DNA of 57,629 nucleotides from Butyrivibrio sp. (GTDB taxonomy: Bacteria > Bacillota > Clostridia > Lachnospirales > Lachnospiraceae): the NCBI RefSeq assembly GCF_017433805.1, contig NZ_JAFRGN010000028.1, positions 1 to 57,629 on the forward strand, read 5' to 3'. Positions 35,930-45,211 of this stretch are shown piece after piece. The translations under genes and the position numbers were made by a program. Under the pieces are notes generated by a model, which was given only the letters and a program-made list of their open reading frames with translations, made no database searches and was not told the origin of the DNA. Numbering within the stretch: position 1 is the first letter of the stretch; each line of letters starts with the position of its first letter.

Positions 35930-37287
35930 TGATCCTTCAAAAAAATACTTAGGCGCTCCGGCTCTAGCAAATACTCCTTGGAATTATGCTCTGGATTGTC
36001 TATTACATCCATCAGCATCTTCCCTAGTACATCTCCTATCTTTTTGCCTGGAGTTACTCCCTGACTGATCAGGTCTCTTCCGTTAACAGCAAGGTCTCCA
36101 AGCGTTACACACTCTTGTTTAACTTTTATTTCCTCATAAATAGCACTGATATCTTCTATCTGCTGTAGCTTCTCCTGCCTCTGGTAGTCGCTCTGAGCCA
36201 TGGTATCTGCATATCTGACTTCCAGGAAATCCTGAAATGCATCAACTCCCACCTTGTTGATGGCGCGTCTGACGCTCCTGGCCTCTGCAGGGAATCTATA
36301 GTCGTGATACTTGATAAGATTGCATACCTTATCCATAGTATCCCTGTCGAACTTGAGCCTTCTGAATATAACTCTGGCCATCTCAGCGCCTTTTAAGTCA
36401 TGTCCGTAAAAATGGCTCACTCCATCTTCGTCTACTGTCATTGTAGCAGGTTTTGCCATATCATGCATCAGCATTGTAAGCCTTAACACCCTGTCTGGCC
36501 TTATGTTCAGCATGGTCTGTATGATATGTTCTCCTACTGAATAAGCGTGATGAATATTGTTCTGCTCTGTCTCCATGCAGGCATCGAACTCCGGCAGGAT
36601 TACCTTGGTAATGCCAAGCTTATAGGCCTGCCTTATCTTATCCGGATGATCTGACAAAAGAAGCTTGACCAGCTCTACCTGTATTCTCTCAGCGCTTATT
36701 TTCTCAAGAGTTGGAGACAGCTCTTTTATCGCTTCGCAGGTCTTGTCCTCTATGGAATAGCCTAGCTGAGCCGAAAACCTGATGGCTCTCATAATTCTAA
36801 GGGCATCCTCAGAAAATCTCTCATAAGGATTTCCAACGCATCTGATCAGGCCTTTTTCTATATCCTCCAAGCCTCCAAATCTGTCTATCAGACCTTCTTC
36901 CTCGTTGTAGGCCATGGCATTTATAGTAAAATCCCTGCGTTTCATATCTTCTGTCAGGTTTTTAGTGAAAGTTACTTCGCTTGGGTGTCTGTTATCCTCA
37001 TACTTGCCGTCAATACGGTAGGTCGTGACTTCATAGCCCTCTTTTCCCATCATTACAGTTACTGTTCCGTGCTCAATTCCTGTATCAATGGTACGTCTAA
37101 ATAGCTTCTTGATATCCTGAGGAACGGCATTTGTGGTTATATCCCAGTCTCCCGGAACTCTGCCAAGAACAGCGTCCCTGACACAGCCACCAACCACGTA
37201 GGCTTCGAATCCAGCCTCATGGATTGTATCTAAAATTATTTTTGCATTGTCTGGTAATTTAATATTCATATCTAAATAATAGCCCAT
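35926..37287 (-). CDS. cca: CCA-adding tRNA nucleotidyltransferase
   Basis: 453 residues. VVGGCVRDAVL at 31-41 and the metal-binding DWD (Asp47, Asp49) define the class II nucleotidyltransferase head. KRRDFTINAMAYN follows near 113, and an HD-type domain (LMHDMAKPAT near 250) sits in the C-terminal part. It builds or repairs the CCA end of tRNAs, which fits the two tRNA genes here, both lacking encoded CCA. The gene is first in the cca-PEGA-rqcP-divIC run. Confidence 0.92.
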   Translation of the reverse strand: MGYYLDMNIKLPDNAKIILDTIHEAGFEAYVVGGCVRDAVLGRVPGDWDITTNAVPQDIKKLFRRTIDTGIEHGTVTVMMGKEGYEVTTYRIDGKYEDNRHPSEVTFTKNLTEDMKRRDFTINAMAYNEEEGLIDRFGGLEDIEKGLIRCVGNPYERFSEDALRIMRAIRFSAQLGYSIEDKTCEAIKELSPTLEKISAERIQVELVKLLLSDHPDKIRQAYKLGITKVILPEFDACMETEQNNIHHAYSVGEHIIQTMLNIRPDRVLRLTMLMHDMAKPATMTVDEDGVSHFYGHDLKGAEMARVIFRRLKFDRDTMDKVCNLIKYHDYRFPAEARSVRRAINKVGVDAFQDFLEVRYADTMAQSDYQRQEKLQQIEDISAIYEEIKVKQECVTLGDLAVNGRDLISQGVTPGKKIGDVLGKMLMDVIDNPEHNSKEYLLEPERLSIFLKDQ

Positions 37288-37369
37288 ACAACCTATCTTG
37301 TGAATAATTTACTAGGCATTTTCTACTATAAGAAGTATACTAAATATATGTAATAATGAGGATTTTCGC

Positions 37370-39091
37370 ATGAAATATCAGAAACGCATTAGAGCATCAA
37401 TATTCGCTGTTGTTCTGCTTATACTCTCAATTGTCCTGGTAATTGCTGTTAAAAAGGGCAACCAGATTGTTCTGTCTCGTGATTCAGTCACTGAAATAAA
37501 TGACAACTGGACGATAATAAGCAAAGGCCAAGCGATTTATAGTGACGACGTGTCTCTGGCCGACATTGGAGTTATCAATGAACTGGAATCAGTCTCTATC
37601 TCTAGAATCATTGAAGATGTGGGCTTTGATAATCCATGCCTTTCATTCTTTTCTATTCATGCCATAGTTCATGTCTATCTTGATGATGAGCTGGTTTATT
37701 CCTATGGACAAAAATTTTATGATGCACAGAACATTGTCCCCAAGAGCTCCCACTACATTCCTCTTGGAAATTCTTATGCCGGCAAAATTCTCAAGATCGA
37801 GTTTATTGGCTCAAGAGATTCCTCTTTTTCAGGAATACCAGTGATCTATATCGGTAAAAGAACTGATATTTTAAATCTTGATCTCTATAATGGCACAATT
37901 GCTCTTTTAGTTGGTGGTTTTTTATTTGTACTGGGACTTCTTTTGATCACTTTGTCCCCGTACCTGTTTTTCTATCACAACAAAGATCTTCGTATTTTCT
38001 TTAGCGGACTTATTTCTCTTTTATTGGGCATATATATTATGGCCTACTATCGCATCTTTGATCTTCTTATCAATAATAGTCTGCTCAATACTATCCTGGA
38101 ATACACATCTCTTTATAGTATCCCAACAGTTATTGTTGGATACCTTATGTGCGTGTATTCCAAGAATGTCAGAAAGCTTTTCACTGCATTGTTTATCATT
38201 GACGTATGTCTTTTCATGGCTTCAATAGGCCTTCATATGTCTCATTTTGCCAGATTTTCTGACTTCACTGCCATTCTGCACGTCGTAGCCGGAATAGAAT
38301 TTGTCATTTCTGTTGTCCTAATTGCCAAAGACATACATGCAAACGCCAAAACTAATATCAGAAATATTTATTCCACTGATAACATCTTCGTTTTGGGACT
38401 TCTGGCATTCATGACCCTGTCTATTGTCGATGTAGTCAGATACAATTTCTATAAATATGGCAGAAGCTCAGGCGAAACTAATGCAACACTTATTGGCTTT
38501 ACAATAGGCGCTCTTATATTCGTCACCTGTCTGCTGATCAGTTATCTATATTACAACATCTTCAGTTCAAACATTGCATCCATGCAGAGCAAGATCGTGG
38601 ATCTGGCCTATACAGATGCACTTACAGGTCTGTCAAACAGGGCTCGCTGCGAGCAAATGATGCAGATGATCTCAGAAGAACATGGTGTATATGCCATCAT
38701 TAGCCTTGATCTTAACAAGCTAAAATATGTAAATGATAATCTTGGACACCATGAGGGTGACAGACTTCTTACGGGTTTTGCCACTATTCTCTCTGATTGT
38801 TTCTGGGATGCCAATCTTATAGGCAGAATGGGCGGTGATGAATTCATTGTTATTCTGCTTGAAGACCGTACCTTCAATCTGACCAAGAGAATACATGAGA
38901 TGTATTCGATAATAAATGACTGGAATCACAAAGAGCAGGTATTTAAATACAGTGCTTCTTATGGTTATGCCTACAGCTACGAGGTTCCTAACGGTTCTGC
39001 AAATGAAGTGTATATGCTTGCAGATAGCCGAATGTATGAGATGAAACGTGAGCATCACGAATCTGGTCAGGAGGTGATTAATCATGCGTAA
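37370..39091 (+). CDS. Seven-helix membrane receptor with GGDEF output, first of pair
   Basis: 573 residues. After an N-terminal helix comes an extracellular beta-rich domain (about 30-170), then about seven helices (about 178-400), a layout like the 7TMR-DISM receptors, and a GGDEF domain from AYTDALTGLSNRA. GRMGGDEF near 485-492 is intact, so it should make c-di-GMP. The RxxD inhibition site is missing. The external domain may bind a carbohydrate or similar ligand; nothing more can be said. It overlaps the next gene by 8 nt, and the two share architecture. Confidence 0.86.
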   Translation: MKYQKRIRASIFAVVLLILSIVLVIAVKKGNQIVLSRDSVTEINDNWTIISKGQAIYSDDVSLADIGVINELESVSISRIIEDVGFDNPCLSFFSIHAIVHVYLDDELVYSYGQKFYDAQNIVPKSSHYIPLGNSYAGKILKIEFIGSRDSSFSGIPVIYIGKRTDILNLDLYNGTIALLVGGFLFVLGLLLITLSPYLFFYHNKDLRIFFSGLISLLLGIYIMAYYRIFDLLINNSLLNTILEYTSLYSIPTVIVGYLMCVYSKNVRKLFTALFIIDVCLFMASIGLHMSHFARFSDFTAILHVVAGIEFVISVVLIAKDIHANAKTNIRNIYSTDNIFVLGLLAFMTLSIVDVVRYNFYKYGRSSGETNATLIGFTIGALIFVTCLLISYLYYNIFSSNIASMQSKIVDLAYTDALTGLSNRARCEQMMQMISEEHGVYAIISLDLNKLKYVNDNLGHHEGDRLLTGFATILSDCFWDANLIGRMGGDEFIVILLEDRTFNLTKRIHEMYSIINDWNHKEQVFKYSASYGYAYSYEVPNGSANEVYMLADSRMYEMKREHHESGQEVINHA

Positions 39092-40766
39092 AACTTCCTA
39101 TTTCCTGGCCTTTGCTTTTGCTATATTCATTTTAATCGGCGGAAGCCTTCATTATCTTTTCCTGTTTACTCCGGATTATCCCGTAAAAAGACTAGACACG
39201 GGCTGGAATCTGGTATATCAGAATGACCAGTACTTAAACGTCAATCTGGAGCGGTTAAGTGATGACATTGGTACAACGCTTTCCCGCGGAGAGACCTTAA
39301 CTCTTAATCTCACTACGCCACTTGAAGATATAGGCGTTCCTTTCCCTGCTGTTGTCTTCAAAAGTCAGCACAGTGCTTATGAGGTTTACCTGGACAACGA
39401 ACTATTTGATGAGAAAAACATGGACAATGTTTCTGGCATAAGGTTCCTGGGCATTGGTTACAACACCATCAGCCTCCCATCTGATTATGCCGGCAAAAAA
39501 CTGTCTATTAAGCTATACACCACGGAAAATAACACCCGAGCAGATCTTGTGACTCCGCTTTTTGGAAATTTCGATGATCTGTATCGAAACGTACTTCATG
39601 ACGTACTAATTCCTGCATTCACAGCAATATTCCTTATTGTTTTTGGATTCGTATTCCTGATCATTTCGCTTGTTTTCTTTATGAAATCGTCGGGTGTATC
39701 TTCCCAGGTAATATGCTCCATTCTCAGTACCGTCATGGGCTTTTGGATGCTCAATTTCTATGATGCTATAGATTTCTTTATTTCGCCGCATTATGCCACA
39801 TTTATAGAATATAGCGCCATGTATATGATAGTGCCCCTTATGTTTATCCTGATTCACAATCTTCACAAGAGGCATAACAGCAATGTGATCATTTTCCTTA
39901 GCTACTGTAGCATAGGCTTTGCTGCGCTTTTTATCGTGCTTCACCTGCTCAATATTGTTCATATTCATCATTTCCAGACACCATACTTTTTAATGTCTGT
40001 AATAGCACTTATTATTCTTCTAGTATATGACTACTTTGATTTAAAGCAGCAATCCAAGAATAACTCAAATCGTATTCTGATGATGGGACTTACTGCACTG
40101 GCTCTTTCTCTTGCAGTTTATGAGATTTCTGCTATATTCAAGCTTTTCGTAGACTACAGACAGGCAATCATCTTAAGCGTTCTTGTTCCTCTTGGAAGCC
40201 TGTTCTTTGTTGTAACACAGCTGCTCAACCATTTTATCTTCATGACCAGAATGTTTGCTCAGCGAAAAGAATATGCTTCACTTACTCAGATTGCTTATGT
40301 GGATAACCTGACTGAGATTCCTAACCGCGTAAGCTGTGATAAGAGGCTATTAGAACTGGCTGAATCCACAAGTAACTACTGTATCCTGAGCCTTGACCTT
40401 AATGGACTAAAGGAAGTTAATGATAACGCCGGTCATCCAGCTGGAGACAGGCTGCTCAAGTCTTTTGCCGGCGCTCTTAGAGATGTATTTGAAGGAACAG
40501 GCGAATGCTTCCGAATAGGTGGTGATGAGTTCACAGTTCTTTTCACCAGTATTGAAAAAGAGGTATTAGATGAGATGCTGATGACACTTGAAGCCAAGCT
40601 TTTAAAGCTTGACGAAGAGGATCCAGAGGCCAACCACAGTGTATCTTACGGCTACGCTTACAGCTTTGAAACTCAGGATCATGATACTCATACAGTCTTT
40701 ATGCTGGCTGACCAGAGAATGTATGAGTTTAAGAGAAAATACTATAGTCATTTATCTACCAGATGA
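39084..40766 (+). CDS. Seven-helix membrane receptor with GGDEF output, second of pair
   Basis: 560 residues with the same order as its neighbour: N-terminal helix, extracellular domain (about 30-165), about seven helices (about 172-395) and a GGDEF domain starting AYVDNLTEIPNRV. FRIGGDEF near 476-483 is intact and no RxxD site is present. The ATG lies within the last codons of the upstream gene, which suggests coupled translation and possibly a heterodimer. Identity to its neighbour is clear in the GGDEF region and low outside, so the duplication is old. Confidence 0.86.
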   Translation: MRKTSYFLAFAFAIFILIGGSLHYLFLFTPDYPVKRLDTGWNLVYQNDQYLNVNLERLSDDIGTTLSRGETLTLNLTTPLEDIGVPFPAVVFKSQHSAYEVYLDNELFDEKNMDNVSGIRFLGIGYNTISLPSDYAGKKLSIKLYTTENNTRADLVTPLFGNFDDLYRNVLHDVLIPAFTAIFLIVFGFVFLIISLVFFMKSSGVSSQVICSILSTVMGFWMLNFYDAIDFFISPHYATFIEYSAMYMIVPLMFILIHNLHKRHNSNVIIFLSYCSIGFAALFIVLHLLNIVHIHHFQTPYFLMSVIALIILLVYDYFDLKQQSKNNSNRILMMGLTALALSLAVYEISAIFKLFVDYRQAIILSVLVPLGSLFFVVTQLLNHFIFMTRMFAQRKEYASLTQIAYVDNLTEIPNRVSCDKRLLELAESTSNYCILSLDLNGLKEVNDNAGHPAGDRLLKSFAGALRDVFEGTGECFRIGGDEFTVLFTSIEKEVLDEMLMTLEAKLLKLDEEDPEANHSVSYGYAYSFETQDHDTHTVFMLADQRMYEFKRKYYSHLSTR

Positions 40767-40777
40767 TCAAACTATAA

Positions 40778-40822
40778 GACCCTGCGAAGGAACAACAATT
40801 CCTTTGCAGGGTCATTTTATTT
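40778..40822. terminator. Terminator between convergent GGDEF and proS genes
   Basis: GACCCTGCGAAGGAA / TTCCTTTGCAGGGTC around a 6-nt loop, followed by ATTTTATTT on the plus strand. It may serve both directions. Confidence 0.88.
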
Positions 40823-40846
40823 GTAATTTATGTAGCTACTAGTGAA

Positions 40847-42280
40847 TTAATAAGCACGTCCCCAGTAAACCATCTTCTTGGCTGGCTGTCCGCATATTAC
40901 ACACTTATCTGAGAGGTTCTCCTGCTCAAATGGAATACAACGGCTTGTTACGTTGAACTCTTCTTTGATCTTGTCCTCACACTCACGGCATCCGCACCAC
41001 ATAGCCTTTACAAAGCCGTTAGTTTCCTTGAAGTTCTCTGCAAACTCGTCCTTGTTGTGAGCTGCAAATGTATGTGCCTCAAGATGTGCCTTAGCTCTCT
41101 GGAACATATCGTTCTGAATCTGATCAAGGAGCTCTGCCATCTTAGCTGGAACATCTTCAATAGCACACTCGATCTTTTCTCTTGTATCACGACGGCAAAG
41201 TACGCACTTGCCTGCTTCAAGGTCCTTAGGTCCGATCTCAACACGAACTGGAATACCTCTCATCTCCTGCTCAGCGAACTTAAATCCTGGTGTTCTGTCT
41301 GTGTCATCAACCTTAACTCTGAATGCTGAAAGACTCTCTGCAATCTTATTTGCTGCCTCGAGAACGCCTTCCTTCTTCTGCTGGATAGGAATAACAACAA
41401 CCTGGATTGGAGCAATCTTAGGAGGTACAACAAGTCCTGAGTTGTCACCGTGAACCATGATCATAGCTCCGATTGTTCGTGTTGTAAGTCCCCATGATGT
41501 CTGGTTTACATAGTGGAGCTGGTTGTCCTTACCTGCATACTGGATGCCGAAGGCCTTTGCAAAGCCATCACCAAAGTTGTGGCTGGTTGCGCTCTGAAGA
41601 GCACGTCCATCATGCATAAGAGCTTCTACTGTGTATGTAGCCTCTGCTCCTGCAAATTTCTCTTTATCTGTCTTCTGACCCTTGATAACAGGAATAGCCA
41701 TGTCGTTCTCAAGGAAGTCAGCGTATACGTTCAGCATCTGCTGTGTACGCTCTTCTGCCTCTTCGAAAGTAGCGTGAGCTGTGTGTCCTTCCTGCCAGAG
41801 GAACTCACGGCTTCTAAGGAAAGGTCTTGTCTCCTTCTCCCAACGAACTACTGAGCACCACTGGTTGAGAACCTGTGGAAGATCCTTGTATGAGTGGATC
41901 TCTCCCTTATAGTAATCACAGAAAAGTGTCTCTGATGTAGGACGTACACAGAATCTCTCTGCAAGTGGCTCAAGACCACCGTGTGTTACCCATGCAACTT
42001 CTGGAGCAAAGCCCTCAACGTGATCCTTCTCCTTCTGAAGAAGTGACTCAGGAATGAACATTGGAAGGTATGCGTTCTGAACTCCTGTTGCCTTGAATCT
42101 TGCATCAAGATGCTTCTGGATAAGCTCCCAGATTGCATAACCTGCAGGCTTGATTACCATGCAGCCCTTGATGTTAGAGTAGCTAACAAGGTCAGCCTTG
42201 ATGCACACGTCTGTGTACCATTGTGTGAAATCCTCATCCATGGACGTGATTTCTGCTACGAGTTTCTTGTTGTCTGCCAT
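40847..42280 (-). CDS. proS: Prolyl-tRNA synthetase, short (archaeal/eukaryote-like) type
   Basis: 477 residues. Class II synthetase motifs are present: motif 1 near YLPMFIPESLL, motif 2 VRWEKETRPFLRSREFLWQEGHTA, and motif 3 GLTTRTIGAMIMVHGD. An anticodon-binding domain and a Cys-containing C-terminal domain (CGCRECEDKI and CVICGQPAKK, probably zinc-binding) follow. The short type lacks the editing insertion of the usual bacterial enzyme. It charges tRNA-Pro. The start is the ATG at 42280, with AAGGAG upstream; the frame continues upstream into the leader. Expression is governed by a T-box leader. Confidence 0.95.
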   Translation of the reverse strand: MADNKKLVAEITSMDEDFTQWYTDVCIKADLVSYSNIKGCMVIKPAGYAIWELIQKHLDARFKATGVQNAYLPMFIPESLLQKEKDHVEGFAPEVAWVTHGGLEPLAERFCVRPTSETLFCDYYKGEIHSYKDLPQVLNQWCSVVRWEKETRPFLRSREFLWQEGHTAHATFEEAEERTQQMLNVYADFLENDMAIPVIKGQKTDKEKFAGAEATYTVEALMHDGRALQSATSHNFGDGFAKAFGIQYAGKDNQLHYVNQTSWGLTTRTIGAMIMVHGDNSGLVVPPKIAPIQVVVIPIQQKKEGVLEAANKIAESLSAFRVKVDDTDRTPGFKFAEQEMRGIPVRVEIGPKDLEAGKCVLCRRDTREKIECAIEDVPAKMAELLDQIQNDMFQRAKAHLEAHTFAAHNKDEFAENFKETNGFVKAMWCGCRECEDKIKEEFNVTSRCIPFEQENLSDKCVICGQPAKKMVYWGRAY

Positions 42281-42334
42281 TTTCTTTTTCTCCTTTTTGA
42301 TTTGTGCTAAGGGATTTCCAAGCATTTATGCAAA

Positions 42335-42612
42335 AAGAAAAGCCGATGCTCTTTGATCCCAAATCAGGGACCGAAGTTCATCGGCGGTACCACCCTTTTT
42401 AAATCCGGATATGGAATAATCAACCGGACTTCTCTCACTTACCCCTTAACGCGGGAAACGCTGTATTTATGCCACTTAGTAAAAAGAGCTTTCATACAGG
42501 ACTCCAAGGCAGGTTCGCTGTTTAGACATAAGAGCCTCGCACCAATGGCTCTCTCTCTGAGATGTGTTACGCAGTTACTATTCCTCTTCTACGTCTATAA
42601 ATATATTTAAAG
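42335..42612 (-). promoter_or_regulatory. T-box riboswitch leader of proS
   Basis: On the minus strand the leader holds the T-box core GGGTGGTACCGCC (bases 42384-42396), which pairs with the free CCA end of uncharged tRNA. It is followed by a terminator stem GCCGATG / CATCGGC (42379-42385 and 42342-42348) ending TTTTCTTTTT. Stem I with GGTGCGAGG-type sequence lies upstream. When prolyl-tRNA runs short, the antiterminator forms and proS is read. I could not fix the specifier codon safely; a CCT lies in the expected part of Stem I. Confidence 0.93.
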
Positions 42613-42616
42613 ATGA

Positions 42617-42645
42617 TTTTATTGATTATTCTGTCGCTTGTCAAC
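42617..42645 (-). promoter_or_regulatory. Predicted promoter of the proS T-box transcript
   Basis: Minus-strand TTGACA (42640-42645), a 17-nt spacer and TAAAAT (42617-42622), directly after the stop codon of the coiled-coil protein gene. Confidence 0.78.
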
Positions 42646-42647
42646 CC

Positions 42648-43802
42648 TCACACTGACACGCTGAAGCTGCCTGGGTTTGTAGTGGTAGTGCCAGCTACAC
42701 CCGCTGCTGCACCTGGCATTGAAATCCTTACTGTCATCTGTTGTGTATCAGATCCGCCTGATGAGCCAAATACTGCTGAACCAGCATTTCCACCTGACAT
42801 TGCTCCTGTAGCTGCTGCCTGTGCCTTATTCTTCTCGTGCTCTATCATTCCTTTAAGATAATCTCTGTCTGCTTCCGCTATCTCTTTCATTTCTTTAGCC
42901 CTGTGCTTGATCTTGAGCATCTTAAGGTCTTCTTCGGACATGTTAGGGTCAGGAGCATAAAGAGTTTCTGTCAGCTCTGTAAGATCCATGTCTTCCATCA
43001 TTTCTGCCATTTCCTGGTTAAATTCATCCATCATTTCTGACATGGTATCACTTGCAGAAACAGCTGTTTCCTGAGTGTTATCTGCAATTTCTTCACTTAT
43101 TTCCTGCATCATCTGCTGATACTCTTCCATGGCAATCTGTAGTTCATATTGATAGTCATATTCTGGGCGGAACTCATCATCTACATCCAGCTCCTGCATT
43201 GGATCAATGAGTTCCTCTTCTTCAAGTTTTTCCTCATCCTCTTGATCGTCTGTTTTCTTTTCTTCTATTTCTTCAAGAGCTGCTCCAAAGCCCTTGTGTG
43301 CTCTTTCAACCATCTCTTCCTGCTCAAGGTGAATTGCCTTTTTCTTGGCCACCTTTTCCATTGACTCAGCGTGATCTATTGCAAGCTGAAGCTCTTCATC
43401 ATCGTACTCGCCGTTGCCCTTAAGGCGCTTTAGACGCATGATCTCACGCTTCGCTGCCTGAACTGCTTTCCTTACACTTACAGAATTCTTACTGCGAACT
43501 ACCTGCGAAGATATCTTTTTGAAATTATACTGGAGTTTCTTTTTCTCAAGCGATGCTGCTTTAGATTTGGTACGCGAAGCCTTCAGCTGATTAGCATAGT
43601 TAACAGCCTGATCTACTACGCTACTCTTTTTCTCACTTTGCCTCTGCTCATAAAAAAGCCTGTCAAGCGTAGTATCCTTGGTTTCTTCACTTCTACCAAT
43701 ATTGTCGTTACTATACGGTGATTTGGACGCAGATTTGCCCCACAGAGAATTGTTATTTCTGTATATGTTCATACACAAATTTGTATTGATACCTACAGAC
43801 AT
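42648..43802 (-). CDS. Coiled-coil protein of unknown function
   Basis: 384 residues, cytoplasmic by sequence. The N-terminus (about 1-60) is polar; a basic Lys/Arg-rich helical region (60-150) is followed by acidic coiled-coil segments (150-330) rich in Glu and Met. A small Gly/Ala tail ends in an ISMPGAAAGVAGTT-like stretch. No enzyme motif is visible. I do not recognise the family. The ATG at 43802 has GGAGG seven bases upstream and is preferred over an earlier frame start. Confidence 0.68.
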   Translation of the reverse strand: MSVGINTNLCMNIYRNNNSLWGKSASKSPYSNDNIGRSEETKDTTLDRLFYEQRQSEKKSSVVDQAVNYANQLKASRTKSKAASLEKKKLQYNFKKISSQVVRSKNSVSVRKAVQAAKREIMRLKRLKGNGEYDDEELQLAIDHAESMEKVAKKKAIHLEQEEMVERAHKGFGAALEEIEEKKTDDQEDEEKLEEEELIDPMQELDVDDEFRPEYDYQYELQIAMEEYQQMMQEISEEIADNTQETAVSASDTMSEMMDEFNQEMAEMMEDMDLTELTETLYAPDPNMSEEDLKMLKIKHRAKEMKEIAEADRDYLKGMIEHEKNKAQAAATGAMSGGNAGSAVFGSSGGSDTQQMTVRISMPGAAAGVAGTTTTNPGSFSVSV

Positions 43803-43916
43803 TTCGCATCCTCCATGACGCCGATACAAATCCATTTTGGCCTAGTAGCCCTATCACATTTTATATCGACATTTTGGGCGAAAACCTTAATAGCCACAGG
43901 TATATTTTTACCAAAC

Positions 43917-43944
43917 AAAAAAGACTGGGGGATCCAGTCTTTTC
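43917..43944 (-). terminator. Terminator after the KdgK-like kinase gene
   Basis: AAAAGACTGG / CCAGTCTTTT around a short loop, followed by TTTTTT on the minus strand. Confidence 0.82.
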
Positions 43945-44009
43945 TGTTTATTAGAGGTTTTTATAAAGGAAATACGTTATGGCGAACGTAAATCGGCAAT
44001 TTGAATGAG

Positions 44010-45032
44010 TCAGCGGTTAAGCTCGCTAGTAGGACCGTCTGACTGGTGGTTCCTGATAATACTATCTATCTCTCTAAGATCACTTGCTGGAAGATCTCCA
44101 GGGATAGTATTCTTGACACTTGATGTGGCATTGCCATAGGCGAGGGCCTTCTGACAATCTCCATATTTGAGCATTCCGTAGAGAACGCCGGACACATAAG
44201 CATCACCAGAACCAATTCTATCTATAACATCAATGTTGGTATAAGGCTTTTCTGTGTAGAATTCATCACGCTCTGCATCATAAATTGTTGATGTAAAGTT
44301 GTGTTTGCGAGGGCTGATAACTTCTCTCTGAGTAGTACATACAACCTTGACCGGATATTCCTTGGTATAGCTCTTCATAATATCCTCAAGGTCACCTTCC
44401 TTCTGCATCATGCGTCTGGAAGTCTCCTCTGATATAAAAAGAATATCCACATAAGGGAGAATCTTCTTGATAGCAGTTCTCGCATCCTCTTCACTCCAAA
44501 GGTTAGCACGGTAATTACAATCAAAAGATACCATTGCTCCGCCTTCCTTGAAGCGTCTGATCATCTCAGTAGTAACTTCACAGGTGTTCTTGTTAAGAGC
44601 AAGTGTGATACCACTTGTGTGGAACATTCTGGTGGAAGTGTACACATCCTCAGGAATCTCATCCAGTGAAATCCTAGTGATGGATGAATTCATTCTGTCA
44701 TAAACAATTGAAGGCTTACGTGGTGCAGCGCCATTCTCGTAGTAGTAGATACCAAGTCTTGCCTCAGGTGACTCATCATAAATAAGATAGTCATCTGATA
44801 CACCCTCGAAACGAATCCTGTTCTTAATAAATGTTCCAAGAGCGTTCTGTGGAAGTCTTGAAATGATTCCAGTACGAAGCCCTAAAAGAGCTACTCCGGA
44901 AGCTACATTAAGCTCGGAGCCACCAGCCCTCTTATCAAACACATCACCTCTTGTCATGCGCTCATAATTAGGTGGTGAAAGGCGGAGCATTATCTCGCCA
45001 AAGGTTAAAAGATCAAAACGTCCGTCTCCCAT
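44010..45032 (-). CDS. PfkB-family sugar kinase, KdgK-like
   Basis: 340 residues. The N-terminal GEIMLRLSP and AGGSELNVASGVALLG and the C-terminal DRIGSGDAYVSGVL (the catalytic Asp in the GSGD box) define a PfkB kinase. The pattern resembles 2-dehydro-3-deoxygluconokinase, which phosphorylates KDG from uronic acids or pectin; no KDPG aldolase is adjacent, so the substrate call stays tentative. GGAGG lies 7 nt before the ATG at 45032. A LacI-type operator overlaps its promoter. Confidence 0.82.
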   Translation of the reverse strand: MGDGRFDLLTFGEIMLRLSPPNYERMTRGDVFDKRAGGSELNVASGVALLGLRTGIISRLPQNALGTFIKNRIRFEGVSDDYLIYDESPEARLGIYYYENGAAPRKPSIVYDRMNSSITRISLDEIPEDVYTSTRMFHTSGITLALNKNTCEVTTEMIRRFKEGGAMVSFDCNYRANLWSEEDARTAIKKILPYVDILFISEETSRRMMQKEGDLEDIMKSYTKEYPVKVVCTTQREVISPRKHNFTSTIYDAERDEFYTEKPYTNIDVIDRIGSGDAYVSGVLYGMLKYGDCQKALAYGNATSSVKNTIPGDLPASDLREIDSIIRNHQSDGPTSELNR

Positions 45033-45096
45033 AAAGGCCTCCTTGCATAACATATAACCTATCAATACTGCTAAACATCAATTGCTTACAATGGAT

Positions 45097-45125
45097 ATGA
45101 TAGATTAAAAGATATTCTTGTGTAA
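45097..45125 (-). promoter_or_regulatory. Predicted promoter of the KdgK-like kinase gene
   Basis: Minus-strand TTACAC (45120-45125), a 17-nt spacer and TATCAT (45097-45102). Confidence 0.55.
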
Positions 45126-45134
45126 GTGCTTACA
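45121..45134. promoter_or_regulatory. LacI-type operator at the kdgK-like promoter
   Basis: TGTAAGTGCTTACA: arms TGTAAG / CTTACA with a two-base centre, close to LacI/CcpA-type operators. It overlaps the -35 box. A half-match (TGTAAGCA) lies just downstream of the -10. Confidence 0.6.
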
Positions 45135-45171
45135 TCGCACCAAATATGGAATATTCTGAACATTCACCGGC

Positions 45172-45203
45172 AAAAAACAAGGACGAGACAATTATCCCGT
45201 CCT
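45172..45203 (-). terminator. Terminator after the Cache-GGDEF gene
   Basis: GGACGGGA / TCTCGTCC around TAATTG, then TTGTTTTTT on the minus strand. Confidence 0.75.
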
Positions 45204-45211
45204 TTAACGTG

